The notes under the pieces are model-generated. The model was not told the DNA's origin and did no database searches. It saw only the letters and a list, made by a program, of their open reading frames with translations. Below are positions 24,435 to 34,696 of a stretch of DNA of 64,000 bases, piece after piece. This DNA is from Providencia rettgeri (GTDB taxonomy: Bacteria > Pseudomonadota > Gammaproteobacteria > Enterobacterales > Enterobacteriaceae). The DNA is taken from NCBI GenBank assembly GCA_900455085.1, contig UGTZ01000001.1:4122501-4186500 (forward strand), in the 5' to 3' direction. Position numbers and translations under genes: made by a program. Within the stretch, counting starts at the first letter, position 1. Every line of letters starts with the position of its first letter.

Positions 24435-26558
24435 TTACTCTGCTGAGTCCTGCGGCTGTGCAGTTGATTCTTCAGTTGCTACCGCTTCTTTCATGCTAAG
24501 GCGGATACGACCTTGACGGTCAATTTCCAATACCTTAACAGGAACTTCTTGACCCATTTGCAGGTAATCTGTCACTTTCTCAACACGCTTGTCCGCGATT
24601 TGAGAAATATGAACCAGACCTTCTTTACCCCCACCAATCGCAACGAATGCACCAAAGTCGACGATACGGGTTACTTTACCTGGGTAAATGCGGCCCACTT
24701 CAACTTCTGCAGTAATGTCTTCGATACGACGAATTGCTTCTTTCGCTTTCAGGCCATCCGTTGCAGCAATCTTAACAGTACCATCATCTTCGATTTCAAT
24801 CGTTGTGCCAGTTTCTTCCGTTAATGCACGGATCACTGAACCACCTTTACCGATGACATCTTTGATTTTGTCTGAGTTAATTTTGATCGTGTAAATGCGT
24901 GGTGCAAATTCAGAGATCTCTTCACGTGGGCCATTAATTGCTTGTTCCATTGTACCAAGAATGTGCAGACGTGCACCTTTTGCTTGGTTCAGAGCAACTT
25001 GCATGATTTCACGTGTGATACCTTCGATTTTGATGTCCATTTGCAGTGCACTGATACCTTCACGGCTACCAGCTACTTTAAAGTCCATGTCACCTAAGTG
25101 GTCTTCGTCACCTAAGATGTCAGACAGAACAACGAAATCGTTACCTTCTTTCACCAGACCCATTGCAATACCTGCAACAGCGGCTTTAATTGGCACACCA
25201 GCATCCATCAGTGCTAATGATGCACCACAAACAGATGCCATTGATGATGAACCATTAGATTCAGTGATTTCAGATACAACACGGATAGTGTATGGGAAAT
25301 CAGCGTGGTCTGGCATTACTGCTAACACACCACGTTTCGCTAAACGGCCATGGCCGATTTCACGACGTTTTGGTGAACCCACCATACCAGTTTCACCAAC
25401 AGAGTATGGAGGGAAATTGTAATGGAATAAGAAACGGTCAGTATATTCGCCCATTAATTGGTCGATAACCTGCGCATCACGTTCTGTACCTAACGTTGCC
25501 GTTACCAGTGCTTGAGTTTCACCACGAGTAAACAGTGCAGAACCGTGAGTACGTGGCAGAACTCCTGTACGAACGTCCAGAGCGCGAACCATATCTTTTT
25601 CGCGGCCATCGATGCGTGGCTCACCACGGATAACACGGCTACGAACAACTTGCTTTTCTAAGCTTGCTAAAATGTCAGCAACTTCAGAAACATCAACGTT
25701 TTCGTCTTCAGCAACTAATACTGCAGTGACTTCTTCTTTGATTAAGTCAACCTGCGCGTAGCGCTCTTGTTTCTCAGTGATGCGGTAAGCGTCGCCCATA
25801 CGGCTTTCAGCTAATTGTGCAACACGGTCATGCAGAGCTTGGTTAACTGGCTCTGGCTGCCAATCCCATTTCTCTTTACCTGCTTCTTTCACTAATTCAT
25901 TGATATTCTGAATAACAACTTGTTGTTGGTCGTGGCCAAATACCACCGCACCTAACATTTGCTCTTCGCTTAATAAATCAGCTTCAGATTCAACCATTAA
26001 TACCGCGTTATCAGTACCTGCAACCACTAAATCCAAACGGCTGTTTTTCAGCTCGTCCGCTGTAGGGTTCAGAACATATTGGTCATTGATAAAACCAACA
26101 CGCGCCGCACCAATTGGGCCATTGAATGGAACACCTGACAGTGCTAATACTGCAGATGCACCGATCATCGCAACGATATCTGGGTTAACTTGTGGGTTAA
26201 CAGACACAACAGTCGCAATGATTTGAATTTCGTTATAAAAACCTTCTGGGAACAGAGGGCGTAGAGGACGGTCAATCAGACGAGCGATTAACGTTTCACC
26301 TTCACCAGGACGACCTTCACGACGGAAGAAGCTTCCAGGGATGCGGCCCGCTGCATATGTACGTTCTTGATAGTTAACAGTTAAAGGGAAGAAATCTTGA
26401 CCTTCTTTCACTTTTTTCTGTGCAACTGCAGTCACAAATACTGCAGTGTCATCCATGTTAACCATAACAGCAGCAGATGCTTGGCGTGCAATCATACCTG
26501 TTTCAATCGAGACAGTATGTTGACCGTATTGGAATTTACGAACAATAGGATTTAACAC
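24435..26558 (-). CDS. pnp: Polyribonucleotide nucleotidyltransferase (PNPase)
   Basis: 707-aa phosphorolytic 3'-5' exoribonuclease and component of the RNA degradosome. Two RNase PH domains are joined by a helical linker, followed by a KH domain (IGKGGSVIRALTEETG near residue 565) and a C-terminal S1 domain. The length is normal. It is downstream of rpsO and carries a leader hairpin typical of RNase III-dependent autoregulation. Confidence 0.98.
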   Translation of the reverse strand: MLNPIVRKFQYGQHTVSIETGMIARQASAAVMVNMDDTAVFVTAVAQKKVKEGQDFFPLTVNYQERTYAAGRIPGSFFRREGRPGEGETLIARLIDRPLRPLFPEGFYNEIQIIATVVSVNPQVNPDIVAMIGASAVLALSGVPFNGPIGAARVGFINDQYVLNPTADELKNSRLDLVVAGTDNAVLMVESEADLLSEEQMLGAVVFGHDQQQVVIQNINELVKEAGKEKWDWQPEPVNQALHDRVAQLAESRMGDAYRITEKQERYAQVDLIKEEVTAVLVAEDENVDVSEVADILASLEKQVVRSRVIRGEPRIDGREKDMVRALDVRTGVLPRTHGSALFTRGETQALVTATLGTERDAQVIDQLMGEYTDRFLFHYNFPPYSVGETGMVGSPKRREIGHGRLAKRGVLAVMPDHADFPYTIRVVSEITESNGSSSMASVCGASLALMDAGVPIKAAVAGIAMGLVKEGNDFVVLSDILGDEDHLGDMDFKVAGSREGISALQMDIKIEGITREIMQVALNQAKGARLHILGTMEQAINGPREEISEFAPRIYTIKINSDKIKDVIGKGGSVIRALTEETGTTIEIEDDGTVKIAATDGLKAKEAIRRIEDITAEVEVGRIYPGKVTRIVDFGAFVAIGGGKEGLVHISQIADKRVEKVTDYLQMGQEVPVKVLEIDRQGRIRLSMKEAVATEESTAQPQDSAE

Positions 26559-26633
26559 TATATTACCCTTTTTGTAAGGCTACCTGAGATTCTCAGGGAG
26601 CATTGGCTTACTCTTCCTACTACAGCCTCGCGA

Positions 26634-26676
26634 CTAATGAGAATACTGATATTCCAGTGATCAGCTCTCTCATTAG
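26634..26676 (-). promoter_or_regulatory. pnp leader hairpin (probable RNase III site)
   Basis: CTAATGAGA at 26634-26642 pairs with its complement at 26668-26676, and an inner ACTG/CAGT stem extends it. It sits about 75-120 nt upstream of pnp in the transcript, where E. coli pnp mRNA folds into the RNase III-cleaved hairpin used for PNPase autocontrol. The role is inferred from position and structure. Confidence 0.65.
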
Positions 26677-26795
26677 CCGCGCGAATCGGATGCAGCGAAG
26701 AGGCATTAATAAAACAGCTTACTACGACTTATAGCTTAGCATTTAAGTTAAGTATAATTCGAGTATTACTTCAACTTTCAAAATAACTTTTAGAA

Positions 26796-26820
26796 GAAAA
26801 GGGGCCTCTGGCCCCTTTTC
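26796..26820 (-). terminator. rpsO terminator
   Basis: Perfect 11-bp stem (GAAAAGGGGCC / GGCCCCTTTTC) with a 3-nt loop, U-rich in the minus-strand transcript. It separates rpsO from pnp and would let only part of the transcription continue into pnp. Confidence 0.85.
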
Positions 26821-26836
26821 TCTGAAACTGACTCTA

Positions 26837-26956
26837 CTCGTCATACTTCAAGTTGCAACGTTGCTGACTACATTCACTTGTACTAGCCATATACTGATGT
26901 ATACACCTAGCAACTCACTCATTTGTCGCCTAGCTGCAACTCAAATTATCTAGAGT
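26837..26956. repeat. ERIC-type intergenic repeat, copy 4 (rpsO-pnp spacer)
   Basis: About 120 bp, in opposite orientation to copy 1. Its ends are TCATACTTCAAGTTGC and CAACTCAAATTATCTAGAG, and the centre is CATATACTGATGTATAC. It lies between the rpsO stop codon and the rpsO terminator hairpin, so it is transcribed as part of the rpsO 3' end. Confidence 0.8.
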
Positions 26957-26960
26957 AAGA

Positions 26961-27230
26961 TTAGCGACGCAGACCTAAACGCTCGATAAGAGCAGTGTAA
27001 CGCGCGATATCTTTACCTTTCAAGTAAGCTTGTAAGCGACGACGCTGAGCAACCATACGCAGCAGACCACGACGGCTGTGGTGATCTTTTTTGTGCTCTG
27101 CAAAGTGGCTTTGCAGGTGGTTGATTTGTGCAGTCAGCAGAGCGATTTGAACTTCGCTTGAACCAGTGTCATTTTCACCGCGGCCGAACTCAGCAACGAT
27201 TTTAGCTTTCGCTTCATTACTTAGAGACAT
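26961..27230 (-). CDS. rpsO: 30S ribosomal protein S15
   Basis: 89-aa protein, normal length, starting MSLSNEAKAKI. It binds 16S rRNA early in 30S assembly. The HHSRRGLLRMV motif is visible near residue 45, and the C-terminus is IERLGLRR. An upstream in-frame start at 27242 is not favoured. In E. coli S15 represses its own translation through a pseudoknot in its leader. Confidence 0.98.
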   Translation of the reverse strand: MSLSNEAKAKIVAEFGRGENDTGSSEVQIALLTAQINHLQSHFAEHKKDHHSRRGLLRMVAQRRRLQAYLKGKDIARYTALIERLGLRR

Positions 27231-27342
27231 AATAAACTCCAAAATGATTAATGTAAGTGATGAGAGCCAATCTCTAATTTAGCATCTCAAGATTAAGCGC
27301 CGCTATTCTACGCTGCTTAAGGCAGCAAAGCAATAAGCGCTA

Positions 27343-28296
27343 CTACGCGGGCTGTTCATTTTCCACAACCAAACGCTTCGGTGCGATGCGTCCATCCTCA
27401 CTCACCAAAGCAATACCGATAAACCGCCGCGCTGTACCACAAGTGACTCGAACCATACCGTTTTCTTCAAGGCCTTCAACCGCGGCTCTCACAGGTTGTC
27501 CCTGTTTAAAGTAAGCCCCTGTTTCCTCTGTAATATTTACAGCTGGAAAATGAACGACTGCGGTATCCATTGGCAATAATAAAGTATCAAGCAAGGACTC
27601 AAAAGACCCTTCACCTGCATCTACTTTTGCTCGTAAAGCGGCTAATTGCTCTAATGTTACCATTCGCTCATAAGGGTAATTCGCCACTTGTACACGACGC
27701 AGATAAATCACATGCGCACCACAACCTAGCATCTCGCCTAAGTCATCAATAATGGTACGAATATAGGTGCCTTTTGAGCAATGAATTTCCAGCTCTAACT
27801 CATTATTTTCTAAACGAATAAACTGTAGCTCATACACAGTAATCGGGCGTGCTTCACGTTCAACCGTAATTCCTTTACGTGCATATTCATACAATGGACG
27901 CCCTTGATGTTTTAAGGCTGAATACATCGATGGAACTTGCAGGGTATCACCACGAAAAAATTCTAGAGCATCGTCCAGTTGCTGCTGTGTAAACTCTACG
28001 TTACGCTCACTGATAATTTCACCATGAGAATCTGATGTATCAGTTCGTTGCCCAAGACGAGCAATGACGCGATAACGTTTATCTGAATCGAGTAAAAACT
28101 GGGAAAATTTCGTCGCTTCGCCAAGACAAACAGGTAACATGCCTGTTGCTAGAGGGTCAAGTGCCCCCGTGTGTCCAGCTTTATTGGCATTAAAAAAGCG
28201 CCGCACTTTTTGCAGCGCATCATTTGAAGAAATATCCGTGGGTTTATCCAGCAGCACTACGCCGTCAATATTACGGCCGCTACGACGACGCCCCAT
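27343..28296 (-). CDS. truB: tRNA pseudouridine(55) synthase
   Basis: 317-aa enzyme that makes pseudouridine at position 55 of tRNA T-loops. The catalytic motif GHTGALDPLATG, with the nucleophile Asp, lies near residue 48. A C-terminal PUA-like domain is present from about residue 250. The start shares one base with the rbfA stop (TAATG), so the two are coupled. Confidence 0.97.
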   Translation of the reverse strand: MGRRRSGRNIDGVVLLDKPTDISSNDALQKVRRFFNANKAGHTGALDPLATGMLPVCLGEATKFSQFLLDSDKRYRVIARLGQRTDTSDSHGEIISERNVEFTQQQLDDALEFFRGDTLQVPSMYSALKHQGRPLYEYARKGITVEREARPITVYELQFIRLENNELELEIHCSKGTYIRTIIDDLGEMLGCGAHVIYLRRVQVANYPYERMVTLEQLAALRAKVDAGEGSFESLLDTLLLPMDTAVVHFPAVNITEETGAYFKQGQPVRAAVEGLEENGMVRVTCGTARRFIGIALVSEDGRIAPKRLVVENEQPA

Positions 28297-28706
28297 TATT
28301 TTTCCTCTTTACTATCTGTATCAGCACGACGTTCTTCGTCATGGCGAATGACATTCGATACCAGATTAGACATACGCATGCCATCGACTAGTGAGTTATC
28401 ATATTCGAACGTTAGCTCAGGAATGATACGTAAGCGCATTGCTTTTCCAATTAATGAACGTATAAAGCCTGATGCTTCATTTAATGCTTTAATGCCGTCT
28501 GCAACCATTTCTTCTTCACTTTTATCATTAGCGATATTGAAGAAGGTCACAAAGACTTTACCGTATGCAAGATCGCGAGATAACTCGACACCTGAAACAG
28601 TAGCCATACCAATACGTGGGTCTTTGATCTCACGTTGTAAGATGATCGCAATTTCTTTTTGCATCTCTTGCGCAACGCGCTGAGCACGACTGAATTCTTT
28701 TGCCAT
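28296..28706 (-). CDS. rbfA: 30S ribosome-binding factor RbfA
   Basis: 136-aa KH-fold protein that assists 16S 5'-end maturation, especially in the cold. The start MAKEFSRAQRV matches the family, and an in-frame start 18 bp upstream is less likely. The AQEMQKEIAIILQREIKDPR segment is diagnostic. It lies in the nusA-infB-rbfA-truB operon order conserved in enterics. Confidence 0.97.
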   Translation of the reverse strand: MAKEFSRAQRVAQEMQKEIAIILQREIKDPRIGMATVSGVELSRDLAYGKVFVTFFNIANDKSEEEMVADGIKALNEASGFIRSLIGKAMRLRIIPELTFEYDNSLVDGMRMSNLVSNVIRHDEERRADTDSKEEK

Positions 28707-28791
28707 CGTTATATCTCCTGACAATAAAGGGGGCTATCGCCCCCTTATAACACTATTTTGTAATCACGATACTTCGTGGGCTCCCACAAAA

Positions 28792-31530
28792 TTAACCGTC
28801 GATAGAACGCTTAACTTCAATGATTTCGAAGACTTCGATCATATCGCCAACGCGAACGTCGTTGTAGTTCTTAACGCCGATACCACATTCCATACCGTTA
28901 CGAACTTCATTGACGTCATCTTTAAAGCGACGCAGTGATTCTAATTCACCCTCATAGATAACGACGTTATCACGTAATACACGGATTGGGTTATTACGTT
29001 TGATGGTGCCTTCAGTGACCATACAACCAGCAACAGCACCGAATTTCGGTGATTTAAACACATCACGAACTTCTGCCAGACCAATAATTTGCTGTTTGTA
29101 CTCAGGCGCTAACATACCGCTCATCGCTTGTTTGATTTCATCAATTAAGCTATAGATAACAGAGTAGTAGCGTAAGTCAACACTTTCACTTTCAATCACA
29201 CGACGAGCAGAAGCATCTGCACGTACGTTGAAGCCTAAGATAATAGCATTCGATGCCGCAGCTAATGTTGCGTCAGTTTCAGTGATACCACCGACACCAG
29301 AACCGATGATCTTAATTTTAACTTCATCAGTCGACAGCTTCATTAGAGAGTCAGTAATCGCTTCACAAGTACCTTGAACGTCGGTTTTCAGAACGATGTT
29401 CAGCTCAGATACTTTACCTTCTTCCATGTTAGCAAACATGTTTTCCAGTTTAGATTTCTGCTGGCGAGCTAATTTAACATCACGGAATTTACCTTGACGG
29501 TACAGGGCAACTTCACGTGCTTTTTTCTCGTCACGTACAACGGTGGCTTCATCACCCGCCGAAGGCACGTTAGATAAACCTAAAATCTCAACAGGCATTG
29601 AAGGACCTGCAGATTGAACTTCTTTACCTAATTCGTTACGCATTGCACGAATACGGCCATATTCGAAACCACACAGGACGATATCGCCTTTGTTCAATGT
29701 ACCTTCTTGAACCAGGATTGTTGCAACTGGGCCACGACCTTTGTCTAAGTACGATTCAACAACGACACCGCTTGCCATACCTGCATATACTGCTTTCAGT
29801 TCTAAGACTTCAGCTTGCAGCAAGATAGCATCAAGCAGCTCATCAATACCGGTACCTTTCTTCGCAGAAACGCTGATGAACTGAGTATCACCACCCCAAT
29901 CTTCAGAAATAACACCGTACTGAGACAGCTCATTTCTAACGCGATCTGGGTCTGCTTCTGGTTTATCAATTTTATTTACCGCGACAACAATTGGCACACC
30001 TGCCGCTTTCGCATGCTGAATAGCTTCAATTGTTTGTGGCATAACACCATCGTCTGCGGCAACAACCAGAACAACGATATCCGTTGCCTGAGCACCACGA
30101 GCACGCATTGAAGTGAATGCGGCGTGACCTGGAGTATCTAAGAAGGTGATCATACCCTTGTCAGTTTGTACGTGGTAAGCACCAATGTGCTGAGTAATAC
30201 CACCCGCTTCACCTGATGCTACTTTCGTTGAACGAATGTAGTCAAGTAGAGAGGTTTTACCATGGTCAACGTGACCCATAATGGTCACAACTGGCGCACG
30301 TGGCTCTTGAAGTGCAGAACCCGTGTCACGGTCATTCATTACCGCTTCTTCTAATTCGTTTTCACGACGCAGAATAACTTTGTGGCCCATTTCCTCTGCG
30401 ACCAACTGTGCAGTTTCTTGGTCAATCACTTGGTTGATAGTCGCCATGGCGCCCATCTTCATCATAGTTTTGATGACTTGAGAACCTTTTACTGCCATTT
30501 TATTAGCAAGTTCACCAACGGTGATCGTTTCACCAATTACCACATCACGGTTAACCGCAACGGCTGGCTTAGTAAAGCTTTGTTGTAAAGAACTACCTTT
30601 ACGTTGCTTACCTTTGCTGCGACCTGAACGGCCAGCGGCACGTTCTTCTTCGCGATCTGCTTTTTCAGAAAGTTTATTACCTTTCTTTTGGCGAGGTGCT
30701 TTTGCAGTACGATTACGTGAACGACGGCCTTCTTCTTTCTCATCACTTTCATCTTCGGCTGCACGAGCGTGCGTCGAAGTTGTTGTGTGATAATCGCTGT
30801 CTTCTTCAGTTTTCGTGTCTGCAGTCCACTTTTCACCGTTTTCTTCAGCCATTTTGCGTGCTTCTTCAGCCACGCGACGTGCTTCTGCTTCAACTTTGCG
30901 CTGAGTTTCTTCTTCAGCTTTACGTTTTAGCTCCGCAGCTTCAGCTTCACGGCGTTGTTTGTCGGCATTACTTTCTACAGCTTTGCCTGCTTTTTGTTGA
31001 TTTTCGCTTGGTTTCACTTTTTCTCTTTCCGCTGCTTCGCGCGTAGCTTTATCTGCTGCTTCACGTTTTGCTTTCTCTTGGGCTTCACGTTTTGCCTTTT
31101 CTTCCGCTTCACGTTTAGCTGTTTCTTCTGCTAATCGTTTTGCTTCTGCTTGACGTTGTGCCAGTTCTTCAGCTTCGCGCTGTGCCTGCTCTTCCGCTTC
31201 ACGCTGCGCCTGCTCTTCCGCTTTTGCTTCTTCAGCATCACGGTTCACATAAGTGCGTTTTTTGCGGACTTCGACATTTACCGATTTGCTTTTGCCACCG
31301 GTGACGGGGACACTCAGCGTACTACGAGTTTTGCGCTGTAGTGTCAATTTGCTTGGCTGACCCGCTGCTCCGCCTTGTTCACGGTTTAAATGGCTCAGTA
31401 AAGCTTCTTTTTCTGACTGGCTAACAGAGTCATTCTCACCTTTTTTGATCCCTGCTTCAGCAAATTGCTGTACCAGGCGATCAACTGTGGTTTGAATTTC
31501 CGTTGCCAATGTTTTTACAGTTTCTGTCAT
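28792..31530 (-). CDS. infB: Translation initiation factor IF-2
   Basis: 912-aa GTPase that delivers initiator tRNA to the ribosome. A long charged N-terminal region (about residues 90-330) contains many degenerate EEQAQREA/EEKAKREA repeats, predicted as a coiled coil. The G domain has GHVDHGKT near residue 420, DTPGH and NKID. The C-terminal domains that bind fMet-tRNA are complete. It is 22 residues longer than E. coli IF-2, mainly in the repeat region. Confidence 0.98.
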   Translation of the reverse strand: MTETVKTLATEIQTTVDRLVQQFAEAGIKKGENDSVSQSEKEALLSHLNREQGGAAGQPSKLTLQRKTRSTLSVPVTGGKSKSVNVEVRKKRTYVNRDAEEAKAEEQAQREAEEQAQREAEELAQRQAEAKRLAEETAKREAEEKAKREAQEKAKREAADKATREAAEREKVKPSENQQKAGKAVESNADKQRREAEAAELKRKAEEETQRKVEAEARRVAEEARKMAEENGEKWTADTKTEEDSDYHTTTSTHARAAEDESDEKEEGRRSRNRTAKAPRQKKGNKLSEKADREEERAAGRSGRSKGKQRKGSSLQQSFTKPAVAVNRDVVIGETITVGELANKMAVKGSQVIKTMMKMGAMATINQVIDQETAQLVAEEMGHKVILRRENELEEAVMNDRDTGSALQEPRAPVVTIMGHVDHGKTSLLDYIRSTKVASGEAGGITQHIGAYHVQTDKGMITFLDTPGHAAFTSMRARGAQATDIVVLVVAADDGVMPQTIEAIQHAKAAGVPIVVAVNKIDKPEADPDRVRNELSQYGVISEDWGGDTQFISVSAKKGTGIDELLDAILLQAEVLELKAVYAGMASGVVVESYLDKGRGPVATILVQEGTLNKGDIVLCGFEYGRIRAMRNELGKEVQSAGPSMPVEILGLSNVPSAGDEATVVRDEKKAREVALYRQGKFRDVKLARQQKSKLENMFANMEEGKVSELNIVLKTDVQGTCEAITDSLMKLSTDEVKIKIIGSGVGGITETDATLAAASNAIILGFNVRADASARRVIESESVDLRYYSVIYSLIDEIKQAMSGMLAPEYKQQIIGLAEVRDVFKSPKFGAVAGCMVTEGTIKRNNPIRVLRDNVVIYEGELESLRRFKDDVNEVRNGMECGIGVKNYNDVRVGDMIEVFEIIEVKRSIDG

Positions 31531-31553
31531 GCCGTTCCTTCCTGCTACAGTGT

Positions 31554-33062
31554 TTACGCATCGTTACCGAACCAGCAAATATTACGTGCGGCCATGATGA
31601 GCGTACCTGCTTTCTCATCATCCAGACCTTCAATATCAATCAGGTCGTCGATGCCCTGCTCAGCAAGATCTTCCAGTGTACAGATTCCACGAGTAGCCAA
31701 ATTATAGGCAAGAGTACGATCCATACCTTCAAGATTCAACAAATCTTCTGCTGGCTGATTATCACCTAGGCTCTCTTTTTGAGCCAATTCTATTGTGGTG
31801 AGGGCCGCTTTCGCTCTTTCACGTAGAACTTCAACAGTCTCTTCATCAAGACCATCAATTTCCAGAAGTTCATTAATAGGCACGTAAGCCAGTTCTTCTA
31901 ACGTCGAGAAGCCTTCTTCAACAAGTGCAGTGGCAAACTCTTCATCAATATCAAGATGCTTGGTGAATGTATCAATAGAAGCATGTGCTTCTGCCTGATG
32001 TTTTGCATTAAGCTCTTCTGCGGTCATGACGTTTAATTCCCACTTGTCATCACCACGGTGTTTTTTCAGTAATTGCGCTGCCAGACGCACGTTTTGACCG
32101 TTACGTCCAATGGCTTGCGCCAGATTACTGCTTTCTACGGCAACATCCATCGTACATTTGTCTTCATCGACCACGATAGATGCAACATCAGCCGGAGCCA
32201 TTGCATTAATAACGAATTGAGCTGGGTTATCGTCCCATAACACAATATCAATTCTTTCGCCGCCTAATTCACTAGAAACGGCTTGAACTCGCGCTCCACG
32301 CATACCAACACAAGCACCAACAGGGTCGATACGCTTGTCATTAGTTTTAACCGCAATTTTTGCACGAGAACCTGGGTCACGGGCAGCGGCTTTGATTTCA
32401 ATAATTTCTTCACCGATTTCTGGCACTTCAATGCGGAATAACTCAATCAGCATTTCAGGGCGAGAACGCGTAACAAAAAGTTGTGCGCCGCGCGCTTCAG
32501 GACGAACATCATACAGGACTCCGCGGATACGGTCACCTGGACGGAAGTTTTCACGTGGCAACATATCTTCACGCAGAATCACAGCCTCAGCGTTATTGCC
32601 TAAGTCTAACGTGATATTTTCACGATTAACTTTTTTCACCTGAGCAGTGATAATTTCACCTTGTTGCTCACGGAATTGGTCAACAACCATCGCACGCTCT
32701 GCTTCGCGTACTTTCTGTACGATAACTTGCTTAGCTGTTTGAGTGGTAATACGGTCAAATACAACAGACTCGATTTGGTCTTCGACGTACTCTCCAAGCT
32801 GCAGTGCAGGATCTTCGTATTGAGCCGCTTCTAACGTAATTTCACGCGTTGGCATTGTGACTTCTTCGACAATTAACCAACGACGGAAGGTGTCGAAATC
32901 ACCTGATTTACGGTCAATTTCTACACGGACATCAATTTCTTGCTCGTATTTCTTTTTAGTTGCCGTCGCTAATGCAGTTTCCAGAGCCTCGAAGATTTTT
33001 TCACGAGGGAGGGATTTTTCGTTAGAAACCGCTTCTACAACAGCCAGAATTTCTTTATTCAT
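31554..33062 (-). CDS. nusA: Transcription elongation/termination factor NusA
   Basis: 502-aa factor with an N-terminal RNA-polymerase-binding domain, an S1 domain (about residues 135-200), two KH domains (about 200-350, with GACVGMRGARVQAV) and two acidic helix-hairpin-helix repeats at the C-terminus. It modulates pausing, termination and antitermination. It lies between rimP and infB in the conserved operon. Confidence 0.98.
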   Translation of the reverse strand: MNKEILAVVEAVSNEKSLPREKIFEALETALATATKKKYEQEIDVRVEIDRKSGDFDTFRRWLIVEEVTMPTREITLEAAQYEDPALQLGEYVEDQIESVVFDRITTQTAKQVIVQKVREAERAMVVDQFREQQGEIITAQVKKVNRENITLDLGNNAEAVILREDMLPRENFRPGDRIRGVLYDVRPEARGAQLFVTRSRPEMLIELFRIEVPEIGEEIIEIKAAARDPGSRAKIAVKTNDKRIDPVGACVGMRGARVQAVSSELGGERIDIVLWDDNPAQFVINAMAPADVASIVVDEDKCTMDVAVESSNLAQAIGRNGQNVRLAAQLLKKHRGDDKWELNVMTAEELNAKHQAEAHASIDTFTKHLDIDEEFATALVEEGFSTLEELAYVPINELLEIDGLDEETVEVLRERAKAALTTIELAQKESLGDNQPAEDLLNLEGMDRTLAYNLATRGICTLEDLAEQGIDDLIDIEGLDDEKAGTLIMAARNICWFGNDA

Positions 33063-33085
33063 CCTAGTTGCCTCATTGAACTTTA

Positions 33086-33544
33086 TTAAAAGTGGGGTAC
33101 CAAGTTAGCTTTCTGGATGTTGCCGAGGGCGAACACCTCATCCTTACCATCTACAGTAACCGTAATCATTTCACCGTCTATGGCCTTAATAACGCCTTGC
33201 CACCTACGGCGGTTCTGCATTGCTATACGCAAAGTCAATGCCACCTCTTCACCCATAAAACGCTCGTAATGCGCAACAGTGAATAATGGACGCTCAAGCC
33301 CTGGTGACGATATTTCCAGGTTATAAATGACAGAAATTGGATCTTCAACGTCCAATACTGCACTGACCTGATGGCTGACATCAGCACAATCATCAACAGT
33401 GATGCCTTCTTCACTATCGATGAAGACACGCAGTGTCGATGTGCGACCACGGATAAACTCTAAGCCAACAAATTCAAAGCCTAGCGCCTCCACCGGTGCT
33501 GAAATCATCTCTGTTAATTTCTGTTCTAATGTGGACAAGCCCAC
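33086..33544 (-). CDS. rimP: Ribosome maturation factor RimP
   Basis: 152-aa 30S maturation factor. GTG 33544 gives the N-terminus (M)GLSTLEQKLTEM, aligned with E. coli RimP. The longer frame to 33601 would read through the upstream terminator. The conserved SPGLERPL and NIQKANLVPHF segments are present. It is the first protein gene of the rimP-nusA-infB operon behind tRNA-fMet. Confidence 0.96.
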   Translation of the reverse strand: MGLSTLEQKLTEMISAPVEALGFEFVGLEFIRGRTSTLRVFIDSEEGITVDDCADVSHQVSAVLDVEDPISVIYNLEISSPGLERPLFTVAHYERFMGEEVALTLRIAMQNRRRWQGVIKAIDGEMITVTVDGKDEVFALGNIQKANLVPHF

Positions 33545-33597
33545 CCCCAGACATAAAAAAAGGGCTATAAAAGCCCAGTTAATTCGATTGTCAAATA

Positions 33598-33621
33598 ACA
33601 AAAAACCCCGAAATTCGGGGC
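33598..33621 (-). terminator. Terminator/attenuator between tRNA-fMet and rimP
   Basis: CCCCGAA (33606-33612) pairs with TTCGGGG (33614-33620). In the minus-strand transcript a run of U follows. It would separate tRNA-fMet from rimP-nusA-infB and limit readthrough. Confidence 0.75.
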
Positions 33622-33790
33622 TTTATGCAACTGGACCCTGTAGTGCACGGGTTCACCATATTCTTATTATACCTGTAAAATCTAGAGAAATCGATGAGAA
33701 ATTTTGAGAGCTGTTAGTTAACTGCACTTGATTGCTACACCGGATAACTACTATAGACTAAGATACTGACAAGGTATGTTGAATAAGAAA

Positions 33791-33867
<77 letters not shown>

Positions 33868-33926
33868 TTCGAAAACGTGTCATATTCTACACAGATAACC
33901 TGCAAATCACAAGCTATCTAAAATAA

Positions 33927-34016
33927 TGGTGCCGAGGACGGGACTTGAACCCGTACGCCCGTTTTGTAGGCACTACCACCTCAAGGTAGCGTGTATACCA
34001 ATTTCACCACCTCGGC
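33927..34016 (-). tRNA. leuU: tRNA-Leu (anticodon GAG)
   Basis: About 90 nt with encoded CCA. The acceptor stem is GCCGAGG / CCTCGGC, the anticodon loop TTGAGGT, and a long class II variable arm is present. It lies between secG and tRNA-fMet; in E. coli leuU also follows secG. The argG gene that lies between leuU and metY in E. coli is absent. Confidence 0.95.
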
Positions 34017-34131
34017 ACTGAGGCGAGGTTATCAATAGTTAATCAATAACCTCAAATTTTAACTTCTCACTCATCGCTGAGCTTACTACTTAATGATGGC
34101 ATTAGTTGCCTTCATTCGGAATCTTTCACAC

Positions 34132-34476
34132 TTAACGAGGGATATCGCTCGTTGGTGTAGCTGGTGCTGCCGGAACGTCTGTTGGTTGCTCGACTTTTGC
34201 AGGTTCACTAATGTTTTCCCACTTACTACCACTACCAGTTCCGTACTTGTTAGCAGTCATATTGCCAAGTACCAAACTGATGATGAAAAACACAGCAGCC
34301 AAGATTCCAGTCATACGGGTCATGAAGTTACCTGAGCCCGATGAACCAAACAGTGTTGCAGAAGCGCCCGCACCGAATGAAGCTCCCATGTCAGCACCTT
34401 TACCTTGCTGTAACATAATCAGACCAATAAGCCCGATAGCCGCTAGCAAGAAAATAATTAAAAGAGCTACATACAT
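34132..34476 (-). CDS. secG: Protein translocase subunit SecG
   Basis: 114-aa inner-membrane protein of the SecYEG channel, with two membrane helices (about residues 2-22 and 52-72). The conserved LMQQ-type segment LIMLQQGKGADMGASFGAG joins them. The C-terminal tail is rich in Pro, Ala and Thr. Normal length for enterics. Confidence 0.97.
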   Translation of the reverse strand: MYVALLIIFLLAAIGLIGLIMLQQGKGADMGASFGAGASATLFGSSGSGNFMTRMTGILAAVFFIISLVLGNMTANKYGTGSGSKWENISEPAKVEQPTDVPAAPATPTSDIPR

Positions 34477-34696
34477 TTGAGTTACCTATTCAGTTGCGGT
34501 GCATAGCCTAATGCTATGACCTTTATCACTGCACACCTACTCATTTCGACCGTGAAATAATACTCTTACGGGATTGAGCAGGTGCGAATACTAACCAAAG
34601 CTGAGCCGACAAGCAAGTCTATTTTGATTCCATTTGATTATTTGCAGAAAAAAACAACAAATTATCAAAATATCGCTCAGCTTCACCCATAACAAC

